Source of the DNA: Pseudomonadota bacterium
GTDB lineage: Bacteria > Pseudomonadota > Gammaproteobacteria > Pseudomonadales > Pseudohongiellaceae
Direction: 5' to 3'
DNA: 64,000 nt
Assembly: GCA_027621405.1 (NCBI GenBank)
Contig: JAQCBT010000008.1
Location: forward strand, 113,563 to 177,562
Shown here in pieces: positions 7,794 through 17,463 of the stretch (positions are counted from its first letter, which is position 1; each line of letters opens with the position of its first letter). The translations under genes were made by a program, and so were the position numbers. A model generated the notes under the pieces. That model searched no databases. It was not told where the DNA came from and was given only the letters and a program-made list of their open reading frames with translations.

Positions 7794-9134
7794 ATGAAGA
7801 CGCGGTTAGTATCCGGTAATGACAAGCCCGAGAGACGACTGTCCCTGCATGAACTCTATGCCAGGGACGCTGAGGCAGCCGATCGACTGCTGTGGGGTAG
7901 AACTCCTCACCCGGTCAGTCGACGTGGTTTCCTCAGGAACAGCGGACTGCTGGCCATGAGTACTGCGCTGGGAATGAGCATTCCCTTCGCCCGCTTCATG
8001 CCTGCCGGGCTGATCCCTGCCGCCTTTGCCGCCGAGAACGCCGGCGATGCGATACCCGGCAAGGAAGGGCTAGTCATACTCAATGACCGGCCACTCAACG
8101 CAGAAACGCCAGCCCACCTGCTGGATGACAATATCACGCCGAATCACCGCATGTTTATTCGCAACAACGGCGTTCCTCCTGAGAATATAAATCCCGATTC
8201 CTGGACGCTGGAGGTTGCTGGAGAATCCTGTGTTCGCCCCACTACTTTCAGCATCGCTGATCTCAGATCCCGATTCGAAGAAGTTAGCCTGCAGTTGCAG
8301 CTGGAATGTGGCGGTAATGGGCGCAGCGAATTCGTACCGGCGGCCAGCGGCAATCAGTGGACTACCGGTGCGGTAGGCTGCCCGATGTTTACCGGAGTCC
8401 GCCTGCGGGATGTACTCAACTACTGTGGTGTGGCTGAGGATGCCCAATACGTGGGTTATTACGGTGCCGACACCCACACCAGTGGCAACCCGGACCTGGA
8501 TCCCATCTCCCGGGGTGTCCCCATCGGCAAGGCCATGGAACGCGAGTCCATCATCGCCTGGAGCATGAATGGAGAAGACATACCGCTGCAGAATGGCTAC
8601 CCGTTGCGCCTGGTTTGCGCAGGCTGGCCAGCTTCAGTTTCAGGCAAGTGGCTCAATCGCCTGGTAGTACGCGACCGCGTTCACGACGGGGAGAAGATGG
8701 CAGCACCGTCCTATACAGTGCCCCGGTTCCCCGTTGCCCCTGGCAGCCGGGTACCGGATTCGGACATGAAGATCATCGAATCCATGCCGGTGAAATCGCT
8801 GGTGACATTTCCCCAGTCCGGTCTCAGCCATGATTTCAGGCAACGCCTTCCGGTACGTGGTCACGCCTGGGCAGGTGATGATCAGGTGAGTGCTGTGTTC
8901 ATCTCCATCGACTTCGGAACGACCTGGTTCCCCACTGCGCTTAACAACGCACCCAATCGACTGGCCTGGCAGAGTTGGCAATCCTGGGTACAATTCCGGG
9001 AACCTGGATATTATGAAATCTGGGCCAGGGCACAGGACACACAGGGTCGCTCGCAACCCATGGTAGTTCCGGGATGGAATCCAAGGGGCTATCTCAATAA
9101 TGCCTGCCATCGTGTGGCAGTACAGGCGGTCTAG
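7794..9134 (+). CDS. sorA: molybdopterin sulfite dehydrogenase catalytic subunit
   Basis: Periplasmic oxidation of sulfite to sulfate. 446 aa with a Tat signal (SRRGFLRNSG, twin Arg 43-44, hydrophobic stretch to about residue 80). The oxidoreductase molybdopterin domain spans about 130-320 with the Mo-ligating Cys in LQLECGGNGR (Cys 172), and a C-terminal dimerisation domain follows (VRGHAWAGDDQVSAV, GYYEIWARAQDTQGR). Start ATG 7794 has CCAGGA 4-9 nt upstream. A cytochrome c gene follows 3 bp after the stop, giving the SorAB heterodimer arrangement. The long polar N-terminus before the twin Arg (42 residues) is unusual but compatible with Tat export. Confidence 0.88.
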   Translation: MKTRLVSGNDKPERRLSLHELYARDAEAADRLLWGRTPHPVSRRGFLRNSGLLAMSTALGMSIPFARFMPAGLIPAAFAAENAGDAIPGKEGLVILNDRPLNAETPAHLLDDNITPNHRMFIRNNGVPPENINPDSWTLEVAGESCVRPTTFSIADLRSRFEEVSLQLQLECGGNGRSEFVPAASGNQWTTGAVGCPMFTGVRLRDVLNYCGVAEDAQYVGYYGADTHTSGNPDLDPISRGVPIGKAMERESIIAWSMNGEDIPLQNGYPLRLVCAGWPASVSGKWLNRLVVRDRVHDGEKMAAPSYTVPRFPVAPGSRVPDSDMKIIESMPVKSLVTFPQSGLSHDFRQRLPVRGHAWAGDDQVSAVFISIDFGTTWFPTALNNAPNRLAWQSWQSWVQFREPGYYEIWARAQDTQGRSQPMVVPGWNPRGYLNNACHRVAVQAV

Positions 9135-9137
9135 CCT

Positions 9138-9506
9138 ATGCGGATACCCGGACTCAAGGCAGCATTGTGCTGCTTGCCATCACTGCTGATCCTGCCTACG
9201 GTAGCCGCACAATCAGTCGATGCTACAACCGGCCTGCGTAAGGAAGAAGGTTGGGAAACAGTGAGAGCAACCTGTACCGAATGTCACTCTGCCCAACTCA
9301 TCACCCAGAATTCCGGCAGCCGGGCGGTGTGGCAGAGCCGCATCACCTGGATGCAGGACACACAAGGTCTGCGCCAGCTCGATCCAGAGGAAGAAGATGT
9401 GATACTGACTTATCTGTCGGCCCAGTATGGACCCAGGAGATCCGCACGCCGCGCCAGCCTGGCAGCCCATCTATTGCCCACCAACCCCTACCCCGTTGCG
9501 GAATAG
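9138..9506 (+). CDS. sorB: c-type cytochrome subunit of sulfite dehydrogenase
   Basis: 122 aa, signal peptide about 1-24 (cleavage after VAA), one haem-binding motif CTECH (Cys 46, Cys 49, His 50), and a Met at about 72 (WMQD) that may be the distal ligand. Accepts electrons from the molybdenum centre of SorA and passes them to a periplasmic cytochrome. Directly follows sorA with a 3-bp gap, so cotranscription is nearly certain. The name rests on this context and small monohaem size. Confidence 0.78.
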   Translation: MRIPGLKAALCCLPSLLILPTVAAQSVDATTGLRKEEGWETVRATCTECHSAQLITQNSGSRAVWQSRITWMQDTQGLRQLDPEEEDVILTYLSAQYGPRRSARRASLAAHLLPTNPYPVAE

Positions 9507-9512
9507 TTACCC

Positions 9513-9998
9513 ATGACTGCCGAACAATTTTCCATGTTTGAAACCGAATCCCCTGCAAAGAAATCCGCGGGCAGCAGCATAAGCGTCAACAAAACCATTA
9601 ACGGCAAGCAGCAGAACGTCTTCGATCATTGGCTGATACCGGTATTCGTAGGCGAATGGATGTTCGGACCCAAAATCCAGGCTGAGGAGATTATCAGTCT
9701 CGAGAATACCGTTCGCAGGAATGGCGAGTTCGACTACCGGGTGAAACGTAACGGCAAGGAAATAAGCCACCAGGGCAAGTACCTGGAATTGGCCATTCCC
9801 AACACACTGATCTTTAGCTGGACAGAGAGCACTGCACCAGAAGTCACCAGCCAGATATCGGTTCAGTTCAGCGAGGCTGGCGACAAGACCAGGCTCAAGC
9901 TGACAGTGAAACTACCGCCTGAACTCGATCTCGAGCGCGACAGGATCAAGGACACCTGGACCGCACGCTGCAAGGCATTGGCAGAAAAATTTAAATAG
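9513..9998 (+). CDS. SRPBCC (AHSA1-like) domain protein
   Basis: 161 aa. After a polar 20-residue lead, the body looks like the START/AHSA1 fold: INKTINGKQQNVFDHW-type first strand and helix, FGPKIQAEE, NTLIFSWTES, ISVQFSEAGDKTRLKL, and a long C-terminal helix WTARCKALAEKFK. Such proteins bind hydrophobic ligands or act as cochaperone-like factors; no catalytic residues can be assigned. It begins 6 bp after sorB and is in the same transcript, though a link to sulfite oxidation is not established. Confidence 0.72.
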   Translation: MTAEQFSMFETESPAKKSAGSSISVNKTINGKQQNVFDHWLIPVFVGEWMFGPKIQAEEIISLENTVRRNGEFDYRVKRNGKEISHQGKYLELAIPNTLIFSWTESTAPEVTSQISVQFSEAGDKTRLKLTVKLPPELDLERDRIKDTWTARCKALAEKFK

Positions 9999-10011
9999 AG
10001 ACTGGCCGCGG

Positions 10012-11442
10012 CTAGAGGCCGAGATCTCTCTCCCTCGCTTCCTTGACCGTGCGCTCTGCCGCATCGGGAAGAATATAACCAGCCGCCAGGTTTTCTTCGA
10101 CTACCTCTTCCACAATCTCCACATACCGATCCTGGCTGGGATACAACGCTCGTAATGTTTCCTGATCGAATGGCTCGTGGGAACCGTAGAGAAAACAGAA
10201 GCGATTAGTCGTTCCACTATTCATACCCGTATTGCGAGCGGTGGGCACAGCATGCTCGGCGAGTCTAATTCCTCCCAGTACATTGCCACGCTCATCGCGT
10301 GCGAATTCCACATCGGGCAAGGCCCGCCGAACCTGGATTCGCTCAGCTACTGGAGGTGGTACATCGTCCCTGATCCAGCGCACCAGGTGCTCATAGGCTG
10401 CGTTCATTACATCCCTGAAAGGTACATGACTGTACGCGGGTAATTCACAGTCACTTTCTCTTGGAGCGACACCCTCGATCGGCAATCCATCCCTGAGGTT
10501 TCGCACCTTCGCATATTCAACTTCGAAAGGCACATCCACATGAGAGGTGCCGGCCACTTCCCACTGGCGGAAATTGTCGCTGTCAGGCTGCGGCGAACCG
10601 GCCCTTCTTGCCATATCCGTCTCCGCCATGATCTTGAACACCTTGACGGACTGGTCATCCCGAATGAGACCACCTCCACCGTGCACCATAAAACCATCGA
10701 ACACGGGGTCCAGTGGATGAATGTTATTGATGTAAGTTGCCAACCTGCTCGCAGACTGGGAATGTCCGGTGGCGATGATCTGTTCGGCGTAGAAGCCTGG
10801 CAGGATATTGGCAGAAGTCGCACCCGATTCCTCGCCCAGGCGATTGATTGCCTTGCCTACAGCGGCAAATATATCGAAGGAAGAGCTGTCGTTACTCAGC
10901 TTGCCGTCATTGGTCGTATCGAGACTGCCATAGCGTTCCGGGCTCCACTCCTGCATGGTATCGATACCCATCTGCTGCGCTGACACCACCACATAGGCAT
11001 AGCCATTCCTCATCCAGTGCTCACCTGACTGCCACCAGTCTATATCCTTATCAGGACCACCTGTGACGTTGATCCACTCTACCAGTACCACACCGTTAAA
11101 ATTGGCAGGAGATTGAGGGCGTCGCACGACCAGACGTGTGCGGTAAGGATGACCACTATCCAATACCGAGCCGGTTTCCAGACCCTCTGTGCTATAGCGA
11201 TTGGCAGTGCCTTCGATAAAGTACTCTTCTTCGATGTAGTTGTGCGCAGCAAGGTCGATGGCCGAGGCACTGTAAATGGAATTCTTCGAAGGATGACCGG
11301 GAGGGTCTGCTTCTATCGGGCCATAAATAGTGGCATCTGGCACGGCTGCAGAGACCATGCCGGCAATCAGTGAACCACCTGCCAATACAAGCTGTGTGAA
11401 ATGTCGAATTTTTGGACTTTTAACGATTGAGTGGATAGTCAT
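10012..11442 (-). CDS. secreted alpha/beta hydrolase (Abhydrolase_10-like)
   Basis: 476 aa from ATG 11442. Signal peptide at the N-terminus (LVLAGGSLIAGMVSAAV). Conserved stretches: NGVVLVEWINVTGG, YVVVSAQQMGID, and nucleophile elbow ATGHSQSASR (Ser about 228), then GFMVHGGGG and the C-terminal segment with EVAGTSHVDVP as a candidate His region. This family is uncharacterised and usually annotated 'alpha/beta hydrolase domain-containing protein'. A longer reading from 11613 would place 57 unrelated residues before the signal peptide and is rejected. The gene converges on the SRPBCC gene, with 13 bp between stops. Confidence 0.78.
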   Translation of the reverse strand: MTIHSIVKSPKIRHFTQLVLAGGSLIAGMVSAAVPDATIYGPIEADPPGHPSKNSIYSASAIDLAAHNYIEEEYFIEGTANRYSTEGLETGSVLDSGHPYRTRLVVRRPQSPANFNGVVLVEWINVTGGPDKDIDWWQSGEHWMRNGYAYVVVSAQQMGIDTMQEWSPERYGSLDTTNDGKLSNDSSSFDIFAAVGKAINRLGEESGATSANILPGFYAEQIIATGHSQSASRLATYINNIHPLDPVFDGFMVHGGGGLIRDDQSVKVFKIMAETDMARRAGSPQPDSDNFRQWEVAGTSHVDVPFEVEYAKVRNLRDGLPIEGVAPRESDCELPAYSHVPFRDVMNAAYEHLVRWIRDDVPPPVAERIQVRRALPDVEFARDERGNVLGGIRLAEHAVPTARNTGMNSGTTNRFCFLYGSHEPFDQETLRALYPSQDRYVEIVEEVVEENLAAGYILPDAAERTVKEARERDLGL

Positions 11443-11616
11443 GACCCTGAGCCCTGTTCTTATCAATTGGGTAACTTGTTGTCGCTTTAAATCGCCCTTC
11501 AGATACAGACACAATCTGTCAGGATGCGCTCCAATAGATTTCTCGATCCAGCTTACCACTTTGAAATTCAGCCCCCAAATAGTAATTTTCGCCCGCTTGG
11601 CATAAGCTGCCATCCC

Positions 11617-13017
11617 ATGAAAACTGATATTGGCCCACAGTTACCAGCACCTTCCCTGCCCCAGTCCCTGCTATGTTTCCTGGTAATCATCCTTATCATC
11701 GGCTGTGGCCTGTTCGTCTTCGCCATCGATCTGCATGTACTCATGTTTCTGTGCCTGTTGTGGGCAGGCGGGAATGCTCATTTCCTGGGCTACGACTTCC
11801 CTGAAATCAGGGTCCTGATGAGCGAAGCCATTAACCGGGCGCTACCCGCAATCTACATATTCATTCTCATTGGTATGGTCATCGCCAGCTTCATGCACAG
11901 CGGCACCATCGCTGCGCTTATGTACTACGGACTTCAGTGGTTGAGTCCGGCGCTGTTCCTGCCTCTCGGCATGATTCTCTGCGCGCTGATGTCAGTTGCC
12001 ACCGGCACTTCCTGGGGAACGGTTGGTACCCTGGGTGTAGTGTTCATGGGAATCGGCGGGGCCATGTCCATGCCTTTGCCATTGGTAGCCGGCATGGTGG
12101 TGTGCGGCGCCACATTCGGCGACAAGATGTCACCAGTCTCAGACACAACAAACCTGGCGGCCATGAGTGCGGGCACGAATCTGTACCGGCATATTTTCAG
12201 CATGTTGTATACCACCATGCCTGCATTTGCCCTCGCACTCCTGATCTTTACAGTAATTGGCATTGGCTATAACGAGAGCAATCTGGCCACATCGGACATC
12301 AATACAATCCGCGATGCCCTGGTTGTCAACTACGACCTCTCCCCATTGATTGCCTTGCTTCCCATCATCGTGCTTGCCGTATTGAGTATCAGGCGTGTCG
12401 CCCCAGAGGTCAGCATGGCCGCGAGTATAATGGTCGCTGCCGTGGTGGCCGTGTTCTACCAGGGCAGCAGTGCCAGCACCGTACTCAACGCGCTATGGGC
12501 TAACAGCCCTGCCAATACGGGCATCGCCAGTCTCGATGGCCTGCTGGGGCGGGGCGGCATCTTCAGCATGGCCTGGACCCTGATCCTGGCGCTGATGGCC
12601 CTGGCGCTGGGCGGGATATTGCATGGCGCCGGCTTCCTCCGGGTGCTGCTGGCCGGGATAATTGCCCGGGTTCAGCGGGTGGTGGCTCTCGTGGGAACCA
12701 CGATCGCCTCCGGCTTCATCGGCAACCTGGCCATGGGCGAGGCTTATATCTCGATCATTCTCAGTTGCCAGTTGTTCCAGGAGAAGTATCGGGACAAGGG
12801 AATTGATCCCGCCGTGCTCTCCCGCTCAGTGGAAGAAGGCTCCACCATGACCACCGGGCTCATTCCGTGGACGACGGCTGGCGCATTCTACGCCAGCACC
12901 CTGGGCGTACCCGTGCTGGAGTATGCCCCCTACGCCTTCTTTAATTACCTGAACGCCATAGTCGCTCTCGTAGCAGCGAGCCTCGGATTCGGATTGCTTG
13001 CCAGCAAGCCAGATTAG
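11617..13017 (+). CDS. nhaC: NhaC family Na+/H+ antiporter
   Basis: 466 aa inner-membrane protein with about 11-12 hydrophobic helices. The signature region SVATGTSWGTVGTLGVV and ATFGDKMSPVSDTTNLAAM carries the polar residues typical of NhaC-type cation/proton antiporters, repeated in the second half as EEGSTMTTGLIPWTTAGAF. Role: Na+ or other cation extrusion, or organic ion/proton exchange in some relatives. ATG 11617 begins homology; no clear ribosome binding site is seen. The stop overlaps the stop of the convergent metallohydrolase by 4 bp. Confidence 0.85.
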   Translation: MKTDIGPQLPAPSLPQSLLCFLVIILIIGCGLFVFAIDLHVLMFLCLLWAGGNAHFLGYDFPEIRVLMSEAINRALPAIYIFILIGMVIASFMHSGTIAALMYYGLQWLSPALFLPLGMILCALMSVATGTSWGTVGTLGVVFMGIGGAMSMPLPLVAGMVVCGATFGDKMSPVSDTTNLAAMSAGTNLYRHIFSMLYTTMPAFALALLIFTVIGIGYNESNLATSDINTIRDALVVNYDLSPLIALLPIIVLAVLSIRRVAPEVSMAASIMVAAVVAVFYQGSSASTVLNALWANSPANTGIASLDGLLGRGGIFSMAWTLILALMALALGGILHGAGFLRVLLAGIIARVQRVVALVGTTIASGFIGNLAMGEAYISIILSCQLFQEKYRDKGIDPAVLSRSVEEGSTMTTGLIPWTTAGAFYASTLGVPVLEYAPYAFFNYLNAIVALVAASLGFGLLASKPD

Positions 13018-15554
13018 GGCTGCATCTTCGCCCGATACACTTCTCTCGCGGCATCGAACTGGCCGTATACATGAGCCTTCTCTTCCTCGGAGCGCCATCC
13101 GGGCCAGGCTTCAGCGAGATCCTGCAGCTTGTCGATCCACTGCAGGGCATAGCTTGCTGATTCAGGATTTCTTATGGCCTGGTCACCCACCTGGAACCAG
13201 ATCGGGTTGGTAAATGCCTGGGTGTATTCCACATCCATGGGAAAGCGCTCGGAGGTCTCCCCCTCAGTTCTCAGGTGACCCCAGCCACTCCGCTCCACTT
13301 CCAGTTCATAAGAGACGTCAGCACGTGTGCGATCCCGGCCGAGATTGAATCGCTCAATTTCATCACCGTTGCATATCAGCATTAGGCTACTCATCTCCAC
13401 CACGGAGCGCAGACGCCCACTTACACTGATTGTGCCACCCCCCTCGGGCAGGTAAACCGTATCGCCGGGCAGGGCTGAGCCGATGCTGAACTCCAGCAGT
13501 GGACCTGAACTTACGAATGCCCGACCCCGCTTCATGGCATCGAACCAGGCGTGCATCTCCAGTCCCTGGTTGCCGGTATAGACATAGGTACGCAGGGAAC
13601 CGACCAGCTTGCTGCGGTGCAGGGAACTGATCGAGTCCTCGCCTCCGGTGGCAGTAACACGCAGCCCGTTGTTCCAGACTGCATAGAGCGGAAAAAATCC
13701 AGCGCGATTGGCATCGGACCACTCGAGGGCATCGGTGGTCTGCAGTGCCGCGTCCACAATGAATCCCTTGCCACCACCGAGATTACCTAGAAGTGGATCC
13801 GCATCCCCGTTGTAGGGATGCACATAGCCGGTAACCGCTCCCTGTCGCTTGGCTTTCAGCATCATGTCTGTATTACTGGGATAGAGGCTCTCGATGGCGG
13901 TGCCTTCATAGCCTGTAACGAAAGGAGAAATGAGATGCTCCTTCATGCCAAACATGAATATATGGCCATAGAAAGGCGGGCGGAATTCCTGTCCAACCAC
14001 CACTACTTGTTCCGGAATCGAAACGGAATGCGCCTCACCACCGGGCTCGAAATAGTGGTAATCCAGAATGCGGTTGTCCTTGTTGGCCACTTGCTCCAGC
14101 ACCAGGTCCTGGTCCTCGGCCATGGACATCATCATCAGGTTTTCCAGGGTGTTGTGCAGATTACCTGCATAATTCGAATGCACATGGGTCGATGCGCTGT
14201 ACCAACCTTTGGCACCCATGTCGGTCAGACGCTGCAGTGACACCTGCAGTTCGGTCACTTCCCCTTCCACGATTTCAACTTCCAGCTCCTGCGGGAAGAA
14301 TTCGAACCCCTTGACGAAGGTCAGGCTGGCAGGACCCTCCGGGAGAGTGACCTGAAACTCGCCAGCATTGTGAAACATGGGATCGCCCCTGCCAGTGACC
14401 CGGGCATAGGCATCAAGCGGCGCATAAAACTTGTTATCACTGGCGGTGACGTGCACGCGGTTGTGGGTCAGCTCGGTTCTTCCCTCTTCCCGCACCTGCA
14501 CCTTCAATACGCCCATGGCCTGGCGATAGTGCATCTCGCTGATATCAACGGGCACCAATTTGCCGCCATAGGTTTCCAGCAGCATGAGTTGGGAAAGTCC
14601 CTGCTCATTGGAGATGAAGGCTATCCACTCACCATCGGGTGACCAGCGCGGATGAAAGGCATCATGTTCAAAAAACGTGAGTTTGTAGGGTTCACCACCA
14701 ACTGTGGGTTGTACATAGAGATTGTTGTACTGGTCAGCAGCACCTCTTGTCGAGGTGTAGACGAACCGCTTGCCATCGATGGATACATCGGGCCGCGTAC
14801 GGTAAAGGCTCTGTTCCGCCAATACGGTAGTCGCACTCTCTATGCCGTTGGCAACAGCGGGTACGCGCAACACGTTGCCGGAGCCCAGGGGTATATCCCG
14901 GTTTGATACCAGCAGCAGTTCATCGCCACTGGGAAACCAGGCGGGCTCGATGTACATATCCCAGCTGCCGAAGTACAAGCGACTGCGACCAAAATCGTTA
15001 TCCGAACTCACCGGGATCGGGTTACCCGACCAGGCTCCGTCTCTGAATTCGCGGATGAACACGTTGAAGTAGCCATTGGGCGCCGTGCTCACATAAGCGA
15101 TGCGACTGCCATCTGGTGAAAAAACCGGGTCGGTATATACCGCCTGGTCGTCGGTCAACTTGTTCACCTCACCGGTCAAGGTATCTACCACCTCCAACTG
15201 AATGCGCTGATGATCATAGTCTGCCGTGTAGACAATCCATCGCCCATCAGGAGACCAGTCCGGTGATGAGTGATAGGCCTCGCTGCGGGTGAGTTCATAG
15301 GCGATCCCGGTTTGCGGCTCCACCTTCCAGATCGAACCCTGCATGGCGATCGCAATCCATTCTCCATCGGGAGACCAATCCGGAGCCCATGGGGTGGAAC
15401 TGGGTGCCGGTGGGAAATAGAAATTGTGCATATAATTGCCGCCACTTAGCGCGCCCGGATAGGTGCCAGTCTGCGCCAACGTCGAGCCTGAGCACGCCAG
15501 CATCAGAAGCACGGCGACAAGTTGATAAACCGGATGAAAGATTGCCCGCTGCAT
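13014..15554 (-). CDS. propeller-PHP fusion: TolB-like repeats plus CehA/McbA-type metallohydrolase
   Basis: 846 aa, exported (signal peptide with possible lipobox MLAC, Cys about 20). Residues about 50-330 contain at least five WSPDG-type strands (PDWSPDGEWIAI, PDWSPDGRWIVY, PVFSPDGSRIAY, PRWSPDGEWIAF), the PD40/TolB beta-propeller. The second half is a PHP-type metallohydrolase with STHVHSNYAG (about 455-464), GYVHPY and TGGEDSIS as metal-site segments, resembling CehA/McbA carbaryl hydrolase relatives. Start at ATG 15554 is fixed by a strong GAGGAG ribosome binding site 7 nt upstream. Substrate unknown: a periplasmic ester or phosphoester is the reasonable guess. Confidence 0.8.
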   Translation of the reverse strand: MQRAIFHPVYQLVAVLLMLACSGSTLAQTGTYPGALSGGNYMHNFYFPPAPSSTPWAPDWSPDGEWIAIAMQGSIWKVEPQTGIAYELTRSEAYHSSPDWSPDGRWIVYTADYDHQRIQLEVVDTLTGEVNKLTDDQAVYTDPVFSPDGSRIAYVSTAPNGYFNVFIREFRDGAWSGNPIPVSSDNDFGRSRLYFGSWDMYIEPAWFPSGDELLLVSNRDIPLGSGNVLRVPAVANGIESATTVLAEQSLYRTRPDVSIDGKRFVYTSTRGAADQYNNLYVQPTVGGEPYKLTFFEHDAFHPRWSPDGEWIAFISNEQGLSQLMLLETYGGKLVPVDISEMHYRQAMGVLKVQVREEGRTELTHNRVHVTASDNKFYAPLDAYARVTGRGDPMFHNAGEFQVTLPEGPASLTFVKGFEFFPQELEVEIVEGEVTELQVSLQRLTDMGAKGWYSASTHVHSNYAGNLHNTLENLMMMSMAEDQDLVLEQVANKDNRILDYHYFEPGGEAHSVSIPEQVVVVGQEFRPPFYGHIFMFGMKEHLISPFVTGYEGTAIESLYPSNTDMMLKAKRQGAVTGYVHPYNGDADPLLGNLGGGKGFIVDAALQTTDALEWSDANRAGFFPLYAVWNNGLRVTATGGEDSISSLHRSKLVGSLRTYVYTGNQGLEMHAWFDAMKRGRAFVSSGPLLEFSIGSALPGDTVYLPEGGGTISVSGRLRSVVEMSSLMLICNGDEIERFNLGRDRTRADVSYELEVERSGWGHLRTEGETSERFPMDVEYTQAFTNPIWFQVGDQAIRNPESASYALQWIDKLQDLAEAWPGWRSEEEKAHVYGQFDAAREVYRAKMQP

Positions 15555-15763
15555 GGTGGATCTCCTCACTGCAATTCTTGCCCAGGCGGCAGCAAGAGCA
15601 TGGCTGCATGCCGATGCTGCTCGCCCGCACAAGACGGTTGCTATTAGCCTGCCGCCAAGACTAGCGCAAGGTTCACAGAGAAGGTAGGTCGGTAATGAAG
15701 ATTTAGGCGCAGGCAGCCAATATTGGCATTAGAGCTGATGCATGGACATCCTGCATTGAATGA

Positions 15764-17254
15764 CTACTGACTGGTCTGCTGCAGATAGTTGCGCAGGGAC
15801 TGTACTTCCTTGTCAGAGAACCTGTAGCCCAGCTTGGTGCGGCGCCACAGGATATCCTCGGCAGTCTGCGCCCACTCCCGCTGACGCAGGTAATCCACCT
15901 CTTTCTGATAGAGATTGGCCCCAAAACACACTCCAAGATCGCCCATGCTTCGCAGATTACGGACGATATCGAAACTCAGTGTGCCATAGGTGTGCAGCCA
16001 GCGATTGATCAGATCGGGGCCAAGCCAGCCATGCTTACTGGCCAGTTCCTGGAACAGGCTTTCTTCGAGCTTGAAGTCACCACCCGGCAAGGTAGCCTTC
16101 TTTGTCCAGCTGCCTGGCATCCTGCCCACGAACTGCCCAAGCAGGATCATGGCCTGCTCTGCCAATTCCCGGTAGGTTGTCACCTTACCGCCATAGATCG
16201 AGAGCATCGGTGCGGGTAGCTTGTCCACGACCAGTTGGTAATCCCTGGATACCTTGCTGGCATTCGTGGACTTGTCACCGTCGATCAATGGTCGGACTCC
16301 CGAGAAGCTGTGCACGATATCGTCGCGGCGAATTGATTTCCTGAAGTAGAGGTTCGTGATGGAAAGCAGGTAGTTGATCTCCGCAGCGGATATTTCAACC
16401 TGATCGAGGTCCCCGGTAAACTCTTCTTCTGTAGTTCCGATCAGCGAGTATTTGCCCAGGTAGGGAATCACGAATACCACCCGCCCATCGTGATGCTGTA
16501 GCAGGAATGCATTCTTTTCCTCGTAGAGCCGAGGCACGACGATATGACTGCCCTTCACCAGTCGCAGCTTGTAGCGGGAACTGTCGTGCAGGAGTCTTTC
16601 ATGCAGTTCGGACACCCAGGGTCCCGATGCATTTACCACCACCCGCGCCGTGTTGCTCAAGTCCCTGTTCTTCACATGATCGTGAAGGGTCGCCCGCCAC
16701 ATGCCGTCCTCGACCTGCAGGCCAGTACATTCAGTGTGAACCCGAATATGGGCGCCTTTTTCCGCCGCTGACATTGCATTCAAAATCACCAGCCGGGAGT
16801 CATCGACCTGGGCATCCCAATATTCAAAACCCTTCTTAATAACACTGTTCAGGGGGCTGTTCTCGCCATATTTCACTGAGCGAGACCCCTTGAAGCGCTC
16901 CCGCTTGGCGAGATTGTCATAAAGAAGCAGTCCAATCTGCACCAGCAGTGAACTGCGGGAATGCTCCAGCATGGGAATCTGGAAGGCCATGGGACGAATA
17001 ATATGAGGCGCGGCGCGGGCGAGTACTTCCCTCTCCTTGAGAGACTTTCGCACCAGTCCGAAGTCGTAGTTTTCGAGGTAGCGCAGTCCGCCATGGATCA
17101 GCTTGCTGCTCCAGGACGAGGTTGCCGCTGCCAGGTCGGACTTTTCGCAGAGCAGCACACGCAGGCCGCGGCCCGCGGCATCGCGCGCGATACCAACGCC
17201 ATTTATGCCGCCACCAATTATTAACAGATCGTAGTCTGGAGTTGCCTGATTCAC
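15764..17254 (-). CDS. glpD: aerobic glycerol-3-phosphate dehydrogenase
   Basis: FAD enzyme at the inner membrane converting sn-glycerol 3-phosphate to dihydroxyacetone phosphate and reducing quinone. 496 aa: FAD site LLIIGGGINGVGIARDAAGRG near the N-terminus, SSWSSKLIHGGLRYLE, GVRPLIDGD, YGGKVTTYRELAEQA, and a C-terminal GlpD helical domain ending WRRTKLGYRF. GTG at 17254 is the natural start because the FAD motif follows 10 residues later; upstream frame extension is not protein-like. Divergent from glpK across 209 bp, so both probably share a control region. Confidence 0.93.
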   Translation of the reverse strand: MNQATPDYDLLIIGGGINGVGIARDAAGRGLRVLLCEKSDLAAATSSWSSKLIHGGLRYLENYDFGLVRKSLKEREVLARAAPHIIRPMAFQIPMLEHSRSSLLVQIGLLLYDNLAKRERFKGSRSVKYGENSPLNSVIKKGFEYWDAQVDDSRLVILNAMSAAEKGAHIRVHTECTGLQVEDGMWRATLHDHVKNRDLSNTARVVVNASGPWVSELHERLLHDSSRYKLRLVKGSHIVVPRLYEEKNAFLLQHHDGRVVFVIPYLGKYSLIGTTEEEFTGDLDQVEISAAEINYLLSITNLYFRKSIRRDDIVHSFSGVRPLIDGDKSTNASKVSRDYQLVVDKLPAPMLSIYGGKVTTYRELAEQAMILLGQFVGRMPGSWTKKATLPGGDFKLEESLFQELASKHGWLGPDLINRWLHTYGTLSFDIVRNLRSMGDLGVCFGANLYQKEVDYLRQREWAQTAEDILWRRTKLGYRFSDKEVQSLRNYLQQTSQ

Positions 17255-17414
17255 GTGCTTGCTTCGGTTTCCTTGCTGGCAGAACCCTGCGTCGATGGGC
17301 AGGCAGCCAGGCGCACCTGCTGGTGAACCGGCACCTGTCGCCCAGGGAAATTTACCCGGGAATTGAAAGAAACTTAGTGTAACATGGCTGCTCCCAAACC
17401 AAGTGACATCGTGT

Positions 17415-17446
17415 GGTGAAAGAGTGAACGAGAACAAACTTTCACC
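17415..17446 (+). promoter_or_regulatory. glpK leader hairpin
   Basis: GGTGAAAG (17415-17422) pairs with CTTTCACC (17439-17446), 16-nt loop, ending 4 bp before the glpK Shine-Dalgarno (GGAGAG, 17451-17456). A stem so close to the ribosome binding site may affect glpK translation, and may work together with the predicted pairing of the small RNA to 17451-17464. Confidence 0.45.
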
Positions 17447-17463
17447 CTCAGGAGAGAATCGAC

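Noticed and set aside
17255..17463. GlpR operator in the glpD/glpK intergenic region
   Set aside because: A partial TGAACGAGAACAAA string is present but does not match the known operator well on both halves, and no glpR gene is in the window.
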